Source: Thiomargarita sp. (GTDB taxonomy: Bacteria; Pseudomonadota; Gammaproteobacteria; Beggiatoales; Beggiatoaceae). From it: a stretch of DNA of 64,000 bases. The DNA lies in assembly GCA_020721005.1 (NCBI GenBank), contig DYNP01000010.1:122863-186862 (forward strand), written 5' to 3'. Every line of letters begins with the position of its first letter. Position 1 is the first letter of the stretch. Of the stretch, positions 61,524 to 64,000 are shown piece by piece. The notes beneath the pieces are model-generated. The model was not told the origin of the DNA and ran no database searches. It was given only the letters and a program-made list of their open reading frames with translations. The translations under genes and the position numbers were made by a program.

Positions 61524-62484
61524 AATTATATCCGTTAGGGTTCTCAAAAATTTTGCAGCGGATAAACGCATCAACCACTATTATTTTTACGCAATATTCT
61601 AGTTCATCGTAAGGTATCTTTTCATAGTTTAAACTATCTTGAACTTTACAGATTATCTTCTCAATGAGATTGGAAAATATCATATTAGAATTAGAATCAA
61701 ATATATTTTTATGTTCTTGATAAATACTACGGATCGACATAAGTAGTGAGTGACTTTTATTTACACCCTCTTTATCAAATTCTGAATAGAGTTTGTCTAT
61801 TGTAATATGATGGATACTATAATCTTCTATCATTGATTTAGTGTGATCTAATTTATTAAACTCAATTTTTCTTTCTATTTCAAAAACATTAGGTTGAATA
61901 ATGTGTTCCTCTTTTGCTAAGTCTTCTTTTGCAAGAATATTAATAATTCTTGCAAGGTTAGTTTCAACTTTCATTGGATCAATATCTGAACCTAATTCTT
62001 GTTTAATGAATTCATAAACCTGTTTTTGCTTTTTTATTTTTAAAGCTAAAATAACTTTTAATATAGAACTGACATCATAAATATCAGTTGCTGGAATAAA
62101 ATTAATATTATGAGGATTTTTAAAGGATTTTGTCTTTAAATTATCAGCATCTTTTGAAATAGAAATGAACTTAAAATTAAAATCTTTGTATTGATTAAAA
62201 ATATTTTTTGATAAAGCAGTTTCTATCTTTTGTTTAGTTGCTGTTGCTGAAACTTGAATAATTATTTTATTCTTTTTATCAATAAGGTCTATTCCCTCAA
62301 CATTTTGTTTTATAGCATTTAAGTTTTGTAATTCCCAATCAAATAATAAATTAAAAAAATATGCGTAGAAATTCTCTGAATGTTGATGTAAACCCAGAAT
62401 ATTAAACTTACCCTCTAACTTAATACGAGTTGCAAGTGTAGAGAGTTTTTCTACGATATAGTCAAAATATGTTTGTCTTTTCAT
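61507..62484 (-). CDS. SMEK-domain protein (putative ABC-3C effector)
   Basis: The 325-residue protein begins MKRQTYFDYIVEKLSTLATR and contains NILGLHQHSENFYAYFFNLL, FDWELQNLN, GIDLIDKKNKIIIQVSATAT (about 64-83) and KQKIETAL, the pattern annotated as SMEK domain. GIDL followed by IIIQVS has the spacing of a restriction-nuclease-like core, though the usual final Lys is replaced by Ser/Thr, so nuclease activity is only a guess. The C-terminal 170 residues are helical with no known domain. It is first in the operon; the methylase ends 65 bases upstream. Confidence 0.82.
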   Translation of the reverse strand: MKRQTYFDYIVEKLSTLATRIKLEGKFNILGLHQHSENFYAYFFNLLFDWELQNLNAIKQNVEGIDLIDKKNKIIIQVSATATKQKIETALSKNIFNQYKDFNFKFISISKDADNLKTKSFKNPHNINFIPATDIYDVSSILKVILALKIKKQKQVYEFIKQELGSDIDPMKVETNLARIINILAKEDLAKEEHIIQPNVFEIERKIEFNKLDHTKSMIEDYSIHHITIDKLYSEFDKEGVNKSHSLLMSIRSIYQEHKNIFDSNSNMIFSNLIEKIICKVQDSLNYEKIPYDELEYCVKIIVVDAFIRCKIFENPNGYNYVASR

Positions 62485-62548
62485 ATAAATAGCTACTCAA
62501 TTGCTAATTAGCAAAAAATATTTTTAAAACTTAATGGAGGAATATATT

Positions 62549-64000
62549 CTACTCTCTCAAAAACCCCAATTCAAACACCAACGGATGCAATTTCTCTGAT
62601 AAAACTTTATAAGCCATTTCAAATGCAGTAAAACTTATGGGAATGAAATCACTGCTCTCGTTTCTTTTTTTCAAAGCATTGCGGATTTGATACCAACCCA
62701 CATCGGGGCGATTTAATTTCAATTCCTCACGCACACTTCGCACATCAGTATGAGAAAAATAGGCTTTCCACAATTCACGTCCTTCATTTAAAACTGCTTT
62801 GGCTTCTTTTGAGAGTTTCTTTTTCTTGAGATATTGCACCATGAAATCCGATTCAAATCGTTCTGATGAATTAACTTCGCTTTCTGTGAAAGGAATAAAA
62901 TGATTGACAATTGACCATTTTTTTCCATTCCATTCTAAATCATTTGCACTCGCCGTTAAATTACTTCCATTAAATAACATCCAAATCAAACAATCATGTT
63001 TAAATTCATCAGAAAGCTCTTGGTTTGGTTGTAAAAACTGATCACGATCATTAATCCAAGTTGGTTTTATAATTCGACGAACTGTGAAAACAATTGCCGC
63101 CTGCCAAAGGTTTTCAGGATTAACGTAGAAACCATCTCCTTGACCATACGGTGAGGAAAATAGAACTGTTTGCTGATTAGAATGTTGTAAATCATTTTTG
63201 CCACAATACATATAAGCAATAGCATTATCTGACCAAGAATCTACACGAGGTATCGCGGTAGCGGGAGTAATTGCATTTTTTAGAGGTAGTACTTCTTGAT
63301 TATTTTTCTTTGGACGTTTTAACCAAACATTTAAAAAGGTATTATTAGGTAAAGTATAAAACTTCTTCTCACCAATCGGTTGAATATTTTTGTCTAAAAT
63401 ATCAGTGGTAATTTCTGTAATAGGTGTTTTCTTTTTAGCATTTTGATTTGTTTGCCAGATTAAAAAACCAATCGGAAATTTTCCAGTTAATCCATCAAAT
63501 GCTTTATTATGCACCACAAAACCACCCAAATATTTTGCTTGCCAATTTTGTCTAAATTTCTCAAAATTAGGTGCATTAACATATTTCATGGTACTAAACA
63601 TTGCAATTGTAGCTTTTGGTATTTCTTGAGCAATGCGAGCAACAAATTGCGTAAAAAGTTCATTGCTTGCTTTACCATAATTAGCCATTGCAGTATTTGC
63701 AAATTTTGTTTTTGCTACACTAGGTTTATTTTCAGCTTCTAATCCTGTTGCAATATTTTCAAAATTAGTCGCTTCCGCATAAGGAGGATTAATTAAAACT
63801 AAAATCTTTTTTCCTTCTTTAATGGCGAGTTGCAATTCTTTAGGAATTTTATTTGTTAAAGTGTAATCAATTTTTCCATCATCAGAAATATCATCATTCA
63901 AATAATCATATTGAAACCGATGCGCACCCATACAAGTTTTAGTTGCTTTCATGACATCCACATCAGCTTGATCTAACGTGCTCATGAAAATATTACGCGG
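62549..64000 (-). CDS. Eco57I-like adenine-specific DNA methyltransferase, N-terminus outside window
   Basis: The frame is open to the window end (PRNIFMSTLDQADVDVMKAT), so the ATG at 63983-63985 is internal and the SAM-binding motif lies beyond. Visible are the catalytic LVLINPPYAEA, NELFTQFVARIAQEIPKATI, KYLGGFVVHNKAFDGLTGKF, PENLWQAAIVFTVRRIIKP and the conserved C-terminal stretch KKKLSKEAKAVLNEGRELW. It modifies adenine N6 in a restriction-modification or related defence system. A nuclease partner is not in the window. Its 3' part is duplicated at 58996-59566. Confidence 0.88.
   Translation of the reverse strand, partial: PRNIFMSTLDQADVDVMKATKTCMGAHRFQYDYLNDDISDDGKIDYTLTNKIPKELQLAIKEGKKILVLINPPYAEATNFENIATGLEAENKPSVAKTKFANTAMANYGKASNELFTQFVARIAQEIPKATIAMFSTMKYVNAPNFEKFRQNWQAKYLGGFVVHNKAFDGLTGKFPIGFLIWQTNQNAKKKTPITEITTDILDKNIQPIGEKKFYTLPNNTFLNVWLKRPKKNNQEVLPLKNAITPATAIPRVDSWSDNAIAYMYCGKNDLQHSNQQTVLFSSPYGQGDGFYVNPENLWQAAIVFTVRRIIKPTWINDRDQFLQPNQELSDEFKHDCLIWMLFNGSNLTASANDLEWNGKKWSIVNHFIPFTESEVNSSERFESDFMVQYLKKKKLSKEAKAVLNEGRELWKAYFSHTDVRSVREELKLNRPDVGWYQIRNALKKRNESSDFIPISFTAFEMAYKVLSEKLHPLVFELGFLRE

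Overview
The window reads as a chromosomal segment of a gammaproteobacterium. The gene orders are typical of that class: a rhodanese next to secB-gpsA, smc-zipA, and gatCAB divergent from mreBCD-mrdA-rodA. The abundance of short palindromic repeats, the toxin-antitoxin clutter, and the persulfide-type ArsR/DUF2892/rhodanese genes suggest a sulfur-oxidising filamentous relative of Beggiatoa/Thioploca. That placement is inference; no rRNA gene is present to test it.

Layout. 1-9.4 kb: a di-haem cytochrome c peroxidase (cut by the window edge), ppnP, a DUF302 protein, a 15-copy 28-bp array, glmM, an ArsR regulator with DUF2892 and rhodanese genes running into secB-gpsA, an HsdM-like protein without its catalytic motif, and a CBS protein. 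9.4-23.5 kb: mrp, a secreted trypsin-like protease, a glycosyltransferase-TPR fusion, murD, glmU, a frameshifted surface-protein pseudogene, a small cytochrome, a cold-shock protein, OsmC and two tRNAs. Nearly every gap in this part holds members of one palindromic repeat family whose arm is also amplified into 28-bp tandem arrays. 23.5-45.8 kb: ordinary core genes (smc, zipA, queDE, gatCAB, mreBCD-mrdA-rodA-mltB-rlpA-dacA, a D-amino-acid transaminase, ybeD), then two membrane/unknown genes and a glycosyltransferase.

46.3-53.3 kb holds a giant secreted RHS/YD-repeat protein. Its leader has a good ribosome-binding site and an ATG that are one base out of frame across a run of nine C. 53.3-59.0 kb is a toxin-antitoxin island of short modules: RelE/ParE-like, YoeB-like, two VapC-type (one truncated), an intact PIN pair, a nucleotidyltransferase remnant, a broken PIN pair and a truncated BrnT. 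They are separated by recurring GGAGGGG-type palindromes and two recurring intrinsic terminators, and several are visibly decayed by repeat insertion, frameshift, nonsense mutation or loss of a start codon.

59.0-64.0 kb is a defence locus on the minus strand. A partial Eco57I-like adenine methylase runs off the window end and is followed by three overlapping genes: a SMEK-domain protein, a small middle component and a DUF2326 SMC-like ATPase. This is the architecture of an ABC-three-component (ABC-3C) conflict system. The cassette is flanked by two diverged direct copies of the methylase 3' part, one intact and one frameshifted and truncated, and the truncated copy abuts the broken brnT. This defence cassette, the TA island and the RHS leader are the most interesting parts of the window.
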